This document shows positions 12,774-12,858 of a stretch of DNA of 12,858 nucleotides, one piece after another. Origin of the DNA: Frankiaceae bacterium (GTDB taxonomy: Bacteria > Actinomycetota > Actinomycetes > JADGOU01). A program made the translations under genes and the position numbers. The notes under the pieces were generated by a model, which worked only from the letters and a program-made list of their open reading frames with translations, had not been told where the DNA came from and did not search any database. The stretch spans positions 1 through 12,858 of the forward strand of contig JADGOU010000050.1 in the NCBI GenBank assembly GCA_017882835.1, in the 5' to 3' direction. Position 1 is the first letter of the stretch, and each line of letters begins with the position of its first letter.

Positions 12774-12858
12774 TCAGCGAGGCAGCAGCACCAGGTCGTC
12801 GCGGTGCACGACCTCCCGCTCGTACCCCGGTCCCAGCGCCACCGCCAGCTCGCGAGTC
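12774..12858 (-). CDS. proB: Glutamate 5-kinase, C-terminal end (partial)
   Basis: The last 27 codons of a minus-strand gene enter from the right edge, reading TRELAVALGPGYEREVVHRD and then DLVLLPR and TGA (12774-12776). The block EREVVHRDDLV is the characteristic end of the PUA domain of actinomycete ProB. That enzyme phosphorylates glutamate in the first step of proline synthesis. Only the C-terminus is present, so the catalytic kinase domain cannot be checked. It has no evident link to the sulfur genes. Confidence 0.8.
   Translation of the reverse strand, partial: TRELAVALGPGYEREVVHRDDLVLLPR

Overview
This window is high-GC DNA with strong G/C third-position codon use, many GTG starts and start/stop overlaps. 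Together with a mycobacterial-type ferredoxin sulfite reductase, an iron-sulfur APS reductase and actinomycete-type short leader peptides, this points to an actinomycete (phylum Actinomycetota). The genus cannot be fixed from the sequence. Gene content and order resemble the sulfate-assimilation clusters of Streptomyces and relatives.

The left edge (1-670) is gene-poor and decayed. It holds a frameshifted PIN-domain (VapC-type) toxin relic with no recognisable antitoxin. Next comes the reductive arm on the minus strand: the sulfite reductase gene (878-2524) followed by a 65-residue C4 zinc-ribbon gene (670-867). A short leader peptide with the HVDLQRV motif lies upstream of the sulfite reductase gene (2613-2708). 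On the plus strand, cysH (2720-3475, APS reductase) diverges from it. A second HVDLQRV leader (3559-3651) and a strong hairpin precede a tightly coupled operon, cysC-cysD-cysN-ssuA-ssuB-ssuC (3798-9403). This operon encodes APS kinase, both sulfate adenylyltransferase subunits and a lipoprotein-dependent ABC importer of the sulfonate/nitrate/taurine class. A CbiX/SirB-type sirohydrochlorin chelatase gene (9421-9873, minus) closes the sulfur block.

Read as a pathway: the ABC importer brings in a sulfur source, and CysDN adenylates sulfate to APS. CysH reduces APS to sulfite using the cysteine set of an Fe-S APS reductase, and the siroheme/4Fe-4S sulfite reductase makes sulfide. The chelatase supplies iron to sirohydrochlorin for siroheme. 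CysC can divert APS to PAPS. Because CysH looks APS-specific, CysC is probably a branch-point enzyme and not an obligate step. The two leader peptides suggest attenuation-type control of both halves.

The right part is accessory. An MFS transporter (9921-11234) diverges from the chelatase gene. It is followed by a LacI-family regulator relic (minus strand) that has lost its DNA-binding domain where it abuts the C-terminal tail of an ISKra4-like transposase. Then comes a non-coding stretch with a three-armed repeat able to form two mutually exclusive hairpins, and finally the last 27 codons of proB (glutamate 5-kinase) running in from the right edge.
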